From Candidatus Nanopelagicales bacterium (lineage in GTDB: Bacteria; Actinomycetota; Actinomycetes; S36-B12; GCA-2699445), in assembly GCA_037045355.1 (NCBI GenBank), contig JBAOHO010000026.1, positions 186,001 through 250,000 of the forward strand: DNA of 64,000 nucleotides, read 5' to 3'. The notes below the pieces were generated by a model. That model was not told the DNA's origin. It made no database searches and saw nothing but the letters and a program-made list of their open reading frames with translations. A program made the position numbers and the translations under genes. How positions within the stretch are numbered: the stretch's first letter is position 1; each line of letters begins with the position of its first letter. Positions 33,242 through 43,175 of this stretch are shown in pieces.

Positions 33242-33835
33242 ATGGCAGCACTCATCGTCATCGTCGTGATCCTGGTCGTGCTCGGCATCGTCGCGGTGGT
33301 GATGTACAACTCCGTGATCGCGATCCGCAACAAGGTCGACGAGGCGTGGGCGCAGATCAGCGTCCAGTTGAAGCGTCGTCACGACCTGATCCCACCCCTC
33401 GTCTCGACAGTGAAGGGCTACGCGGGTCACGAGCGCGGCACCTTCGAAGCCGTCACCGAAGCGCGCAATGCGGCCATCAACGCCATGGGCTCTCCGGAGC
33501 AGGCGGGCAAGGCCGAAGAGCAGTTGTCCGGAGCATTGAAGAGTTTGTTCGCGATCTCGGAGAACTACCCCGATCTGAAGGCCTCGACAAACTTCGTCCA
33601 GTTGCAGGACCAACTGGTGGACACCGAGGATCGGATCGCGTTCGCCCGTCAGTACTACAACGATGTCGTCCGACAGTGGAACACCAAGATCCAGACCGTC
33701 CCCTTCAACGTCTTCGCGGGCATGATGAAGGCCGAGAAGGCGGAGTACTTCGAGATCGAGGACATCACCGCTTCGCGGATGTCCGAAGCGCTGTCGGCGG
33801 AGGACACCGCCAAGCCACCGACCGTCGAGTTCTGA
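33242..33835 (+). CDS. lemA: LemA family protein
   Basis: 197 residues. One N-terminal membrane helix (4-25), then the LemA coiled bundle: YNSVIAIRNKVDEAWAQISVQLKRRHDLIPPLVSTVKGYA, AISENYPDLKAS and ARQYYNDVVRQWNTKIQTVPFNVFAGM. Function unknown, possibly a membrane scaffold. Followed after 10 bases by the DUF2207 gene, a frequent pairing in bacteria. Confidence 0.93.
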   Translation: MAALIVIVVILVVLGIVAVVMYNSVIAIRNKVDEAWAQISVQLKRRHDLIPPLVSTVKGYAGHERGTFEAVTEARNAAINAMGSPEQAGKAEEQLSGALKSLFAISENYPDLKASTNFVQLQDQLVDTEDRIAFARQYYNDVVRQWNTKIQTVPFNVFAGMMKAEKAEYFEIEDITASRMSEALSAEDTAKPPTVEF

Positions 33836-33845
33836 GCGACCTCCC

Positions 33846-35643
33846 GTGTCGTGGGAACTGTGGTGGGTGGTCATACCCGCCGTTGTTCTGTGGGTGCTGA
33901 GCTATCGTTCGCGCGCGGTCCAGATCTTCGCCGTGATTTTGGCGGGCCTGACGGTCTGGCTCTTCCCCGTGGTGCGGGATTTCTTCACCGACGTCACGAC
34001 GCAGGAAACCTCAGTTGTCCGCAACTACACGCTGGACTACGACATCGCCGCGGATGGGGACATGACCCTCGTCGAGACGATGGATGTCGAGTTCAACGAA
34101 ACTCGGCGCGGGATCTTCCGGTTCTTCGACGAGTCGGATGGGACTGATCCGAATCTGCGGCACCCGGTGTCGGTCGAGTCGGTCAAGCGGTGTCCGACCA
34201 AGGGTTCGGAGAAATGCGTCAGCGAACCGTTCGAGACCTACTACGAGAATGGATTCCTGGTCGCGAAGATCGGATCCGCCAGTCGGCCCTATCCGCCGGG
34301 CACGGTGAACCGCTACGTCATCACGAGCAGCACCACGGATGTCCTGACCCAGACCGACGGGTCCGACGTTGCGCAGTGGTACTGGGACGTCATCGGGGCC
34401 GGTTGGAACATGCCCATTCGCAAGTCCACAGTGCAGGTCACATTCCCCGAGGCACCCAGTGCAGTGCGGTGCATCACGGATGCGGGACTCTGTGAAACGG
34501 CAACGGGTGACAACCCGCGGGTGATCACCGGGTCGTACGACAACCTGGACCCCCGAACTCCGGTGACCTGGCAGGCTGACTTGGACCCCGCGGGTGTGAC
34601 CGCGGTCCCGGTGAGTGGTGCCCCTATCTGGTGGAAGTCCCCGCTCGCCCTGATCGCCGGCGCTGTGATGGCGCTGTTGCTTGGGCTCTTGATCTGGCGC
34701 CTGCGGGAACGACCTCCCAGCAAGGCGCCGGTCTTCGCAGCTCCGACTGACGACATCCTTCCCGCCGTGTGGACCTACAAAGAGGATGCGCCGGAGCACG
34801 GATTCCAGACCATGCTCATGCAGTTGCAGCAACTGCGGGTCCTGGATCTGACAGTGCAGCCCGACGGCCAGTACTCCGACGACGAACCGGATTGGGTCCA
34901 GGTGTCCCGCACTCGGGACCCGCTCCCCGGAGGCGTGTCGGGGGCCGCTGACTTCGTCAATCACATGGGCCTGGTGGCCCCCGGGCAGTCGGTCATGATC
35001 GAGAAGAGAAACGTCACCGTCGGCCAGCAGGTCCAGGCCACCGAGGGTGCGCTCTCGGTCGAGGCTGAGGAAGCCGCTCAGCGACTGGGACTATTCGCGA
35101 AGTCAGGCCTCGGGTTGTCGGTCCACATGGTCGCCACCCTGCTTCCGGCACTGTCGATAGTGATGACGGTCTTGTTCAACCAGCGATGGATCGGAGCCGC
35201 ACTGCTCGTCCCGGCCGTGGTGGGGATCTGGTCCAGCCGTAGTCTGCGCACGGCTCTGACGCCGGCGGGAATGACCATGCGCGATCAAGTCTCCGGCCTG
35301 CGGACCGCGCTGAGCACTCCCGCATCCGTGGAGCGGTTCGACTACGCACTCAAAGCGCGCTACTTCGCGCAGTTTCTGCCGTGGGCCGTCGCGCTGGAAT
35401 GCGCGGACGAGTGGGCCGAGGCCTGCAAACCGCCACCCGGAACCGAGGGGTCGGACTACGACCCGACCTATAGTCGCGGCGTGGACCAGCTACAACGCCA
35501 GCCACGCGATCTCGACCGCGGTCGCCAGCGTTTCGGCAGGTGCCGTCGCTGCTTATGCCGCCACACAGTCGTCGTCCAGCAGTGGCGGAGGGGGCTTCTC
35601 GTCAGGTGGCGGCGGCGGTGGAGGCGGCGGGGGTTCCTGGTAG
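33846..35643 (+). CDS. DUF2207 membrane protein, frameshifted at the C-terminus
   Basis: About 598 residues if read through. N-terminal helix pair, a large exported DUF2207 domain (~55-250, with NYTLDYDIAADGDMTLVETMDV and RGIFRFF), further helices near 265-285 and 410-450, then a cytosolic part. After a +1 shift in 35440-35482 the frame gives the family's typical tail: a Ser/Ala helix, then poly-Ser and a Gly-rich end closing in GSW and TAG at 35641. In the original frame it would run on through the tandem repeat as Arg-rich nonsense, so the shift is clear. GTG start, no good ribosome site; probably coupled to lemA. Confidence 0.85.
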
Positions 35644-35670
35644 CGGGAAGAGCTCTCGACGGACTGGTCG

Positions 35671-35766
35671 GGGTCGGGCTTCTCGGGGGTCGGGCTTCTC
35701 GGGGGTCTGGCTTCTCGGGGGTCGGGCTTCTCGGGGGTCTGGCTTCTCGGGGGTCTGGCTTCTCGG
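35671..35766. repeat. Tandem array, 6 x 16 bp
   Basis: Six exact 16-base units GGGTCKGGCTTCTCGG (K = G in units 1, 2 and 4, T in 3, 5 and 6) starting at 35671, 35687, 35703, 35719, 35735 and 35751. It fills the gap between the convergent DUF2207 and NADH dehydrogenase genes and ends 11 bases before the latter's stop codon. Confidence 0.97.
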
Positions 35767-35777
35767 GGGTGGAGGTC

Positions 35778-37046
35778 TCAGTCAGCGAAGTAGTGGGACT
35801 TGCCGGACGCCAACTCGTGGGCCCAGGTGTGCAGAGCGTCCAAGCGATGGCGATCACCGGGCAGTAGGTAGGCATGCAGGCCCAGCCACATGCCGAATGC
35901 GATTGTGCCCGTGACCGGGTGATGTCGTTGTCCCATTTCGACGACGGCCGCATCATGGCGGACCATCGCCATGTCGCCCATGTCCCGATAGTGGAATGGC
36001 TTTGGTTCCCGTCCGCTGATCTGACGATGGATGTTGGAGCCGACATGGTGGCCCTGCTGCTTTGCGACAGATCCCAACTGAGGCAGCGACTTGTCCGCGT
36101 CAGCGGAGTTGTCCCCGATCGCGTACACGTTGTCGTAGCCGGGAATTCGCAGGTCGGGTCCGACGACGATTCGGTTGCCGCGCGTTCGTTGCGGATCGGG
36201 TGTCAGTTGCGGGTTGTTCGCTGTCAGGCCGCCGGCCCAGATGACGAGATCAGCGGGCAGCGTCGTCCCGTCGTCCAAGGCCACGCTGTCAGCGGCTACG
36301 GCAGTCACGGCCCGGTTCATGTGCAAAGTCACACCGACCGATTCCAGGGTTGTGGCGGCGAACTTCTGTCCTTCCACGGCCATGCTTGCGAGCGGGGCGC
36401 TGCCGTGGTCCACGAGGTGCAGGTCCGCGTTGGTGCTCTGGAACTGCGGGTACGTCCGGGGCAGCAGGTCATTCACCACGTCCGAGATGGCTCCCGTGAT
36501 CTCGACTCCTGTGGCTCCTGCCCCCACCACGACGACTCTCAGCGCCGAGCCGCCCTCCACCAACTCCTGCAGACGGCGCTTGATCGCGTGTGCGTCAGGT
36601 CCGGTATAGAGCGGAAGTGCATGTTCCTCGGCACCGGGCACCCCGAAGAAGTTGACGGTGGACCCCGTGGCCAGAACGAGATGGTCCGCCTTGATGGTCC
36701 CACCTTCGGCGAGTTGGACCATGCGACTAGCGAGGTCGACCGCCGTCACACGTTCAGCGACGGTGTTGACCCCCTTCATCTGGCTGTAGTCGAACTTCAA
36801 ATCTGCGGGGTCGATCAGGCCTGTCGCCGACTGGTAGAGCAACGGCTGGAACGTCTGGCAACCGTTCTGCTCGATCAACGTGACCGGTACGTGGTGACGC
36901 GCCAACTCGTGGGCGGCGTAGTAGCCCCCGAATCCACCGCCGATGATGACGGCCGCGGTGGACGAGTCAGCACTGCTGGGGGTCGCGGATGTGACTGCGG
37001 TGGTGGTGGTGCCGCTGCCGGCGGTGGTGGGGTCTTGGGGGGTCAT
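35778..37046 (-). CDS. ndh: Type II NADH:quinone oxidoreductase
   Basis: 422 residues. Two Rossmann motifs: IIGGGFGGYYAAHEL (FAD, ~35-49) and VVVGAGATGVEITGAI (NADH, ~175-190); also LVLATGSTVNFFG, and VYAIGDNSADAD for the FAD ribityl contact. C-terminal amphipathic region for membrane attachment. Feeds NADH electrons to quinone without pumping. ATG with CTCGGAG upstream. N-terminal Thr/Ser-rich tail of ~28 residues is unusual but harmless. Confidence 0.9.
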   Translation of the reverse strand: MTPQDPTTAGSGTTTTAVTSATPSSADSSTAAVIIGGGFGGYYAAHELARHHVPVTLIEQNGCQTFQPLLYQSATGLIDPADLKFDYSQMKGVNTVAERVTAVDLASRMVQLAEGGTIKADHLVLATGSTVNFFGVPGAEEHALPLYTGPDAHAIKRRLQELVEGGSALRVVVVGAGATGVEITGAISDVVNDLLPRTYPQFQSTNADLHLVDHGSAPLASMAVEGQKFAATTLESVGVTLHMNRAVTAVAADSVALDDGTTLPADLVIWAGGLTANNPQLTPDPQRTRGNRIVVGPDLRIPGYDNVYAIGDNSADADKSLPQLGSVAKQQGHHVGSNIHRQISGREPKPFHYRDMGDMAMVRHDAAVVEMGQRHHPVTGTIAFGMWLGLHAYLLPGDRHRLDALHTWAHELASGKSHYFAD

Positions 37047-37286
37047 GGGTGCTCCGAGAGGTTGCTGCCGACAGTAGACGAGAGCGCGACGCGGTGCGCG
37101 TTGTCACGCGTGTGCTGTGCAAGGGTCGCAGTGGCGTCAGCGCGCCCCCCAGCGCGGCGACCTCGCCACAGGGAGGCTGTTGCGGAATCGCGTGGTGGGT
37201 CTGCGCGGTGAGTCGGATGGTGTCGGTGGGCGCACTCCTGCGTCCGCCTTGCGGACGATCGGAGGAACCCGCACCCGTCGCTCTGT

Positions 37287-38039
37287 TTGTCTACAACGGT
37301 GGCCCGCCGCGTTCGTTCCCCGCTGCGGGCGGGTTCGGCCGTGGGCCTGGCGTCGTTCGCGCTCTTCGGGTCCGCCTCATGCAGCCAACCAACCCCGAAC
37401 GGGCAGAACCTCGTTGCCGACCTGCCCCCAGGAACGTGGACCGATGGCGCCGCAGTCGGCGATCTGCTGGTGGTGTTCGCGGGTGGCGGGAAAGTCGTCA
37501 CCGGATCGACAGTCGAGACTCCGCTGTTGCTGGAACCGGGCGTCACTCAGGCACCCGAATCAACCGTTGCCGCATTGGTCGTCTCGGATCAGGATTTCGC
37601 GGACGAGTGTCTGACGGTCACGGCGCGCGTGGTCACCCTGGCTCAGTTGCGTACCGGCAGCGACCCGAATCCTTGGGAAGTGGCGTGGCTGGTATGGGAC
37701 TACACGGACAATGAGCACTTCACCTACGTCACGGTCAAGGCCAACGGGTGGGAGCTCGGTAAACGTGATCCGGCCTATCCCGGCGGACAGCGTTTTCTCG
37801 CCACCGGCCCCGAACCGATCGTCCAACCAGGCCAATGGAGTTCCTGGACGATCGTTCGCCAGGTTCGCCCGGACGGATCCACTCACATGACCTTCCATGT
37901 GGATGGACAGTTGGTGGCCGAGGCCCCGGATGAGGAACGCCCCCTCACCGTTGGTCGGGTCGGACTGTATTCGGAAGACGCGAGGATCGCCGCGAGTGAC
38001 CTCACCGCGGGCGGCTGCCCGAGCGGGGACAACGCGTGA
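37287..38039 (+). CDS. LamG/DUF1080-like lipoprotein of the polysaccharide cluster
   Basis: About 250 residues. Lipobox SASC near residue 32; the rest looks like a concanavalin-like beta-sandwich (VARVVTLAQLR..., AWLVWDYTDNEHFTYVTVKANGWELGKRD, MTFHVDGQLVA, VGLYSEDARIAASDL). Start uncertain: TTG 37287 or GTG 37299; a GGAGGA at 37261 is too far from both. Immediately followed by the BcsB-like gene (4-base GTGA overlap is possible at 38036), so a role in binding or modifying the exported glycan is inferred. Confidence 0.75.
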   Translation: MSTTVARRVRSPLRAGSAVGLASFALFGSASCSQPTPNGQNLVADLPPGTWTDGAAVGDLLVVFAGGGKVVTGSTVETPLLLEPGVTQAPESTVAALVVSDQDFADECLTVTARVVTLAQLRTGSDPNPWEVAWLVWDYTDNEHFTYVTVKANGWELGKRDPAYPGGQRFLATGPEPIVQPGQWSSWTIVRQVRPDGSTHMTFHVDGQLVAEAPDEERPLTVGRVGLYSEDARIAASDLTAGGCPSGDNA

Positions 38040-38155
38040 TTCGGATGCGCGGGAACGGCAGCCGACTGAGACACTCGACGCGTGACGCATCGGTCGATCT
38101 CCGCCTCTGCTTCCAAGCCACCGCAGACCGGTCCCGACTTGCCAGAGACCCTCCC

Positions 38156-40028
38156 ATGACCGCGCGACGAACCCTCATCACCGTTCTGCTCGTGGCGTTC
38201 CTCGGGCTATCGGGGACGGCGACTGCTGCTGAGAAGAAGAGCGAACCGCAGTCCAGCAGCCCACTGCCTTTCGAGTTGGCGATTCGCGGTTCGGACGCGA
38301 CCAGCTCCGTTCTCGTCCCCGTACCCGAAGGGAGCCGCCCGGTGTCATTGACCGGCACCGTTGTCAGCACTCTGGAGAACCCCGGTGAGGTCTCCGTGAC
38401 GATCGGGGCGCGGCCCGGCGCGCGTGTCGATGCGCTCAAGGGCGGGGTAGTCGATATCCCGCTCACCGAAGAGGACGTCGAGCAAGGCTCCATCTCAGTG
38501 GGCATGAGGGCGAGTCTGGAATCGGAGACCGACTGCTTCGTCGGCGATGAAGGTACCGCCGCCCTCGAAGACGCCCGCTTGGTATACACATACCCCGACT
38601 CCACTCCTGTAACGATCGCCGACTTCCTGTCCCCCGGAGTAACCACATACACGGTGCAGACAACTGAGGACCCGTCCACCACGGAGCGCACCGCGGCGCT
38701 GGACGCCGTTGCTGCGCTCACGCACCGATTTCCGGCCCCGACCCGGGTGTTGGTCCGCACTGGCGAACTGCAGCGGAGCAGCTACCTCAACCGGGTGATC
38801 CGCCTCGTGGAGGGCACGCCACCGGGCGGTGCCGCCAACCAAGTCGCCGTCGGTCGGCAGGGGACCATGACGGTGATCGGTCAAGGACAGGATCTGGCGG
38901 ATGCAGCAGTGGCACTCGGCGACCAGGCGACCGAAGCTCTGCGATCCCCCCTGGTCACGAACCTGCGCGCTCAGCCACAGTGGGAAATCGTCGACAATCA
39001 GGTGTCGTGGCGGGACCTCGACATCGCCGGTGTGAACATGACCGGGGTGGGGCAGATCGAGCGGGATGTCGTTGTCACCCAGGCCATGCTCGGCGCCGGT
39101 ATCTCGGACTTGAAGCTACGCGTTCGCGGCGGAGCGACCGCAGCCCCTGCCAACGGCCAGGGACGGATCGACATGCTCTGGAACGGCAACCTCGTCAGTT
39201 CGACCGACATGTCCGATACAGAGACCCTGGACCGCACCATCGATGTGAGTACCGCCGACTTGGAGCGCAGCAACACCCTGACCGTGCGCCTGTCGTTCGT
39301 TCCACCCGGTCGCAACTGCCAGCCACCGCCGATCGGCGCCCAACTCACGATCGATCCCGACATCAGCACCATGACGCCCCAGGCCGGCCAGTCTGAGCCT
39401 CCCGGGTTCGTCCGGTTCCCCCAGATTCTGACGCCCACCGTTCCGGTCGGTTTCGGTGCCGGGACTCCATCGGCACTTTTGACGCAGGCGGCGGACCTGA
39501 TCGCGGCTTTGCAGAGTCAGACACCTCACCAGTTGATACCGACCTCGATGACCGAGGCGGAGTTCCTTCAGGATGGGCGCCCGGGCGTGCTGGTGGGAGC
39601 GTCCGACGATGCCACCCGTATCCTCGAGGCGCCGTTGCAGAGCAACGGTGGAACGTGGCAGGGATCGGGGCCAGACGGCTTCACAGCGAGTCAAGAAGCC
39701 CCACTGGCGTTCTTGCAGGCATTCTCTCGGTCCGGCCGCGACATGGTGATCTTGGGGGCGCCGTCCTGACGAGGCCGAGGCGACCAGACTGGCGGCCTAC
39801 TCCGCGGCGCCCCCCGACCCGTGGACGAAGCTACCGGGGCAAGTGGTAGTCCTCGCGCCGGACACCGAACCGGTGGCCCTGGAATTGACCCAACCGCCCG
39901 AGACGCCGTCGATGACCGCTCCCACCATCGCCGCCATGGTCGGGATCTCGCTGCTGATCCTGCTGCTGGGTTGGTGGCTGTGGCACCGTCCTCCAGGCCC
40001 GGCTCCGGCGCCCCGCGGCCGGGAGTGA
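38156..40028 (+). CDS. BcsB-like polysaccharide synthase partner, frameshifted at a UGA-C
   Basis: About 623 residues if read through. Signal peptide (MTARRTLITVLLVAFL...A), two carbohydrate-binding/flavodoxin-like modules typical of BcsB, e.g. SVGMRASLESETDCF and RLSFVPPGRNCQPPP, and a C-terminal membrane helix (MVGISLLILLLGWWLW) reached only after a +1 shift. The zero frame ends TCC TGA at 39764-39769; dropping the T at 39767 continues smoothly into DEAEATRLAAYSAAPPDPWTKLPGQVVVLAPD. BcsB guides the nascent glucan and activates the synthase. Start either ATG 38156 at the signal peptide or GTG 38036 overlapping the previous stop. Confidence 0.78.
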
Positions 40029-40031
40029 GTC

Positions 40032-41377
40032 GTGTCCCCGATCGCGTGGGTGCTGTGGTTCGTCTGACATCACTGCCTTGGTCGCGATCGTCATCGGGAT
40101 TGTGTGGACCGTCGTCCTGTACGTGGCCGGTGGCAAGTACCTGGCTCGCCTGCGGGATGCACCGGCGGGCGACGAGAGCAAGTACCTGTGGGTGTTTCTC
40201 GTGCCGGCATTGAACGAGGGAGTCACGATCGCCGACTCCGTCTCGCGGTTGCGGGCGGCGGCTGCCACCCACAAGATCCTTTTGGTGATCAACGACGGTT
40301 CCGACGATGACACGGGGGCGGTTCTGGAAGTCTGTCGCGGGGCCCGATCTCGAAGTGCTCACTCGCGTGGCACCCAACGCTCGAAAGGGCAAGGCAGCGG
40401 CCTTGAACGCGGCCTTCGCCCACCTCGTCGAGGATGTGCTGAACCAGCCGCGATACGGAAGGTGGGACCGCGAGAACGTGATCGTCGCGATCGTCGACGC
40501 AGACGGCCGACTTGCACCGGGCGCACCCTCCTACGTCGCCCGGCGGTTCGATCGTCCTGAGGTGGGCGGGGTCCAGGTCTCCGTCGAGATCTACAACCAG
40601 GACAGTTGGCTCACCCGCATGCAGGGATTGGAGTTCCGGACCTTCGGCGGCATGTTCCAGGTCGGGCGCTCCCAATGGGGCGTCGCCTTCATGGGGGGCA
40701 ACGGCCAGTTCAACCGCATGACGGCCCTGCAATCGGTGTCGTCGGGCGCCGGGCCATGGTCGGACTTCCTGACCGAAGACCAGGAACTCGGCTTGCGACT
40801 ACTGGAACGCGGCTGGCTTGGAATGCAGGAACCCTTCACCCATGTCTCCCAGCAGGGCCTCAACAAGTTGCGTCCGCTCTACCGACAACGCACCCGCTGG
40901 ATGCAGGGCAACCTCCAGGTCTTCGGAAACCTGCATCGACTCCACTCCCACCACCTGGTGGGCCTGCGCCGCTGGGACGCGCTGTTCACCCTAACCATGC
41001 CGATCTTCCAGGTAATCATCGGACTGGCGACGGTGATCGCAGTCGTCCTTGCGCTGTTCTTCGGGGTGAACTACGTACCGTGGAGCGGCAGTGTCCCGTG
41101 GCGGATCACCACCACGACCCTGTTCCTCGTCCTCGGCCTGGGTCCGACGAGTATGGGGATCCTGGTGCTGGGCCGCGGTCAGGGTTGGCGCGCGATCCCG
41201 AGGGTCGTCGCGCTTGCGCCATCGTACATCGCCTACACGTGGTTGATGTGGCCCGTAACATTCCGGGGGCTGTACCGACAGTTCCGGGGTCAGAGGGCTT
41301 GGGCCAAGACCGCCCGAGAGGCGATCACCCGCTCGACTCCTGCGCAGCCCGGGCACGAGGTCGCGGATTCTGCCTAA
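40032..41377 (+). CDS. Processive family 2 glycosyltransferase (BcsA/HasA-like), frameshifted
   Basis: About 447 residues if read through two +1 shifts. N-terminal helix, then GT-A domain: VPALNEG, NDGSDDDTGAVLE, ARKGKAAALNAAF, DADGR (DXD), GGVQ, TEDQELGLRLLERG and the QRTRW acceptor motif of processive synthases, followed by four membrane helices. No PilZ domain, so no direct c-di-GMP control. Shifts: TGA at 40065-40067 (GTC TGA C, reads on as VDITALVAIV) and near 40330 (GAA G TCT). A TTG at 40078 could avoid the first. With the BcsB-like gene it should make and export a beta-linked surface glycan; which one is unknown. Confidence 0.83.
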
Positions 41378-42714
41378 CGGAGGTTGACTCTTCCGGGCCC
41401 GACTCCGTGGGTGTCGGAGGTCGAGTCGTCGATGTCGATGTCGATGTCGCTGTAACCGGCGGATTCGAGGATGTGCCGCCGGGAGAACCCCGACGAAAAC
41501 GGTACCGGTGACGGAGCCCCGGTTATCAGGTGCTCCAAACCCCAGCGGATGCGCTCGGCAGCGTGGCCGTCCCCGAACGGGTTACGTGCGTTCTGCATCG
41601 CGGCCAAGGCCTTGGAATCTGAGAGCAGGTCAAGCGCGACCGACATGATCCGGATCGGATCCGACCCCACCAGTCGGAGGAATCCCGCATCGATCCCTTC
41701 GGGCCGCTCGGAGTTGGCGCGAGTCACCAGCACGGGCGTGTGAACGGCCTGAGCCTCTTCCTGGATCCCGCCGGAATCTGTTAGGGCCAACGTCGCCCGA
41801 GCCAGCAATCGGGCGAAGGGCGCGTATTCCATGGGCTCGACGAGCAGGACGTTGGGGATGTCGGATGCGATCGGGATCAGTTCGGCCCGGACGGCCGGAT
41901 TAGGATGCATGGGCCAGACCACGACACAATCGATTCGGGCACGCGCAATGCCCGCGACCCCTTCCGCGATGCCCCGGATCCCGGCCCCCCAGTTCTCGCG
42001 CCGATGTGCGGTGACCGCTATCACGGGGCCGTCGATGCGGTCTAGTACTTCCAGTCGTTCATCGGGCCAGGGAGCAGCCAGTCCCGCGGCAAACCTGAGC
42101 GCATCCAATCCCGTGTTGCCCGTGATGAGGATGTCGCGGATGTCGACACCCTCCTGGATCAGGTTCGCCAGATTGGACGCGGTCGGGGCGAGGTGAAGCG
42201 TGGCGATACGACCCAGGATCTGGCGGTTCATCTCCTCGGGGAAGGGGGACAGCCGATCGCCGGTGCGAAGCCCGGACTCCACGTGAATCACCGGGAGCCG
42301 GACGCCGGCGGACGCCAGTGCGGTCCCGAGTGCCGAACTGGTGTCGCCGTGCACCAGGGTTGCCGCCGGGTATGGGTCGTCTTCGTTGCCCGCCTTGTTG
42401 AACATTCGGGGCCGCGTCCGACGTTCGGGACGGCCAAGCCGCAGGCTGGCCAGCAGATCATCGAACTTCCGCATGACGGCGGGCACCAGGCCGTTGAGTC
42501 CCCTGATCTGCGGGCCGACCTCGAGGTCGGCATCGACTTGAACGCCGGCCATCTCGAGGACTGGGCGGACCATGTCCTCGTGCTGCCCGGTCAGCACCAC
42601 ATAGGGGCGGATCACATCCGATCGATTCAGCGCCTGGATGACGGGGAACATCTTGATCGCTTCCGGACGTGTCCCGATGACAACGACCACTCGAGTTCGT
42701 CGTGAGGAGTTCAT
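41374..42714 (-). CDS. wecB: UDP-N-acetylglucosamine 2-epimerase (non-hydrolysing)
   Basis: 446 residues. Interconverts UDP-GlcNAc and UDP-ManNAc for surface glycans. Motifs: GTRPEAIKMFPVI, TGQH, VHGDTSS, HVESGLRTGD, PEEMNRQ, TAHRREN, LTDSGGIQEE and TRANSERPEG. Longer than the usual ~370 because of an insert before VHGDTSS (~residues 85-115) and a C-terminal tail with a run of Asp-Ile pairs (plus 41429-41450). Convergent with the glycosyltransferase, sharing 4 bases, and probably functionally linked to it. ATG with GAAGG/GGTGAG upstream. Confidence 0.93.
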   Translation of the reverse strand: MNSSRRTRVVVVIGTRPEAIKMFPVIQALNRSDVIRPYVVLTGQHEDMVRPVLEMAGVQVDADLEVGPQIRGLNGLVPAVMRKFDDLLASLRLGRPERRTRPRMFNKAGNEDDPYPAATLVHGDTSSALGTALASAGVRLPVIHVESGLRTGDRLSPFPEEMNRQILGRIATLHLAPTASNLANLIQEGVDIRDILITGNTGLDALRFAAGLAAPWPDERLEVLDRIDGPVIAVTAHRRENWGAGIRGIAEGVAGIARARIDCVVVWPMHPNPAVRAELIPIASDIPNVLLVEPMEYAPFARLLARATLALTDSGGIQEEAQAVHTPVLVTRANSERPEGIDAGFLRLVGSDPIRIMSVALDLLSDSKALAAMQNARNPFGDGHAAERIRWGLEHLITGAPSPVPFSSGFSRRHILESAGYSDIDIDIDDSTSDTHGVGPGRVNLR

Positions 42715-43175
42715 TGCTCACCTTCAGGCTTCCGGTCGGCGTTGCATAGCAGGTTCAGCTAACTGATTCGATACCGACATCCACGCTTCGGTCGCCTCAC
42801 CCTGCGCGGATGATTACCCCGATTGTGGAGCAGTCAGGCCGGTCGGGACAGCCGATCGCCGTATTCACCAGCCTTCCGGGGCAGGCGTCGGGGTGCAGCA
42901 GTTGCAGCGGCCAACACAGCCCTCGTCCGCTCCCGCCCGGGTCGTTCCCGGGTCACGGCCACGCCCGGGCCGGTCCCCGTCGGGTCACGGCCGCCATGGC
43001 TGGGGTCACCCCCGACCTCGCGCGCAGATGGACGCGAACCCGCCAGGGGGTGCCGTGACCTTGCCATATGCGGCGGGGTCAGGGCAATCGTTGGCGGGGG
43101 TGTGCGATGGGCGTAAGAGGTCGGGGAAAGTACGGGTCGGCGGCAGAGTGTCGGGTGGGCACCGAAGCGGGTTGT
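42715..43175. other. 461-base gap without a supported gene
   Basis: Between two minus-strand genes. Contains the promoter side of wecB and a GC-rich stretch in which CGGGTCACGGCC occurs twice about 36 bases apart (near 42957 and 42993). The open frames here have no family resemblance, ribosome site or start context, and I see no RNA gene. Confidence 0.4.

Noticed and set aside
35540..35914. Open frame through the 16-bp array (repeated GFSGVWLLGG)
   Set aside because: Starts inside DUF2207 and ends inside ndh on the other strand; periodic sequence is a by-product of the repeat.
35874..37211. 445-residue plus-strand open frame opposite the NADH dehydrogenase
   Set aside because: Antisense shadow of a clear ndh gene with low-quality composition (His/Arg/Cys-rich), no ribosome site and no family pattern.
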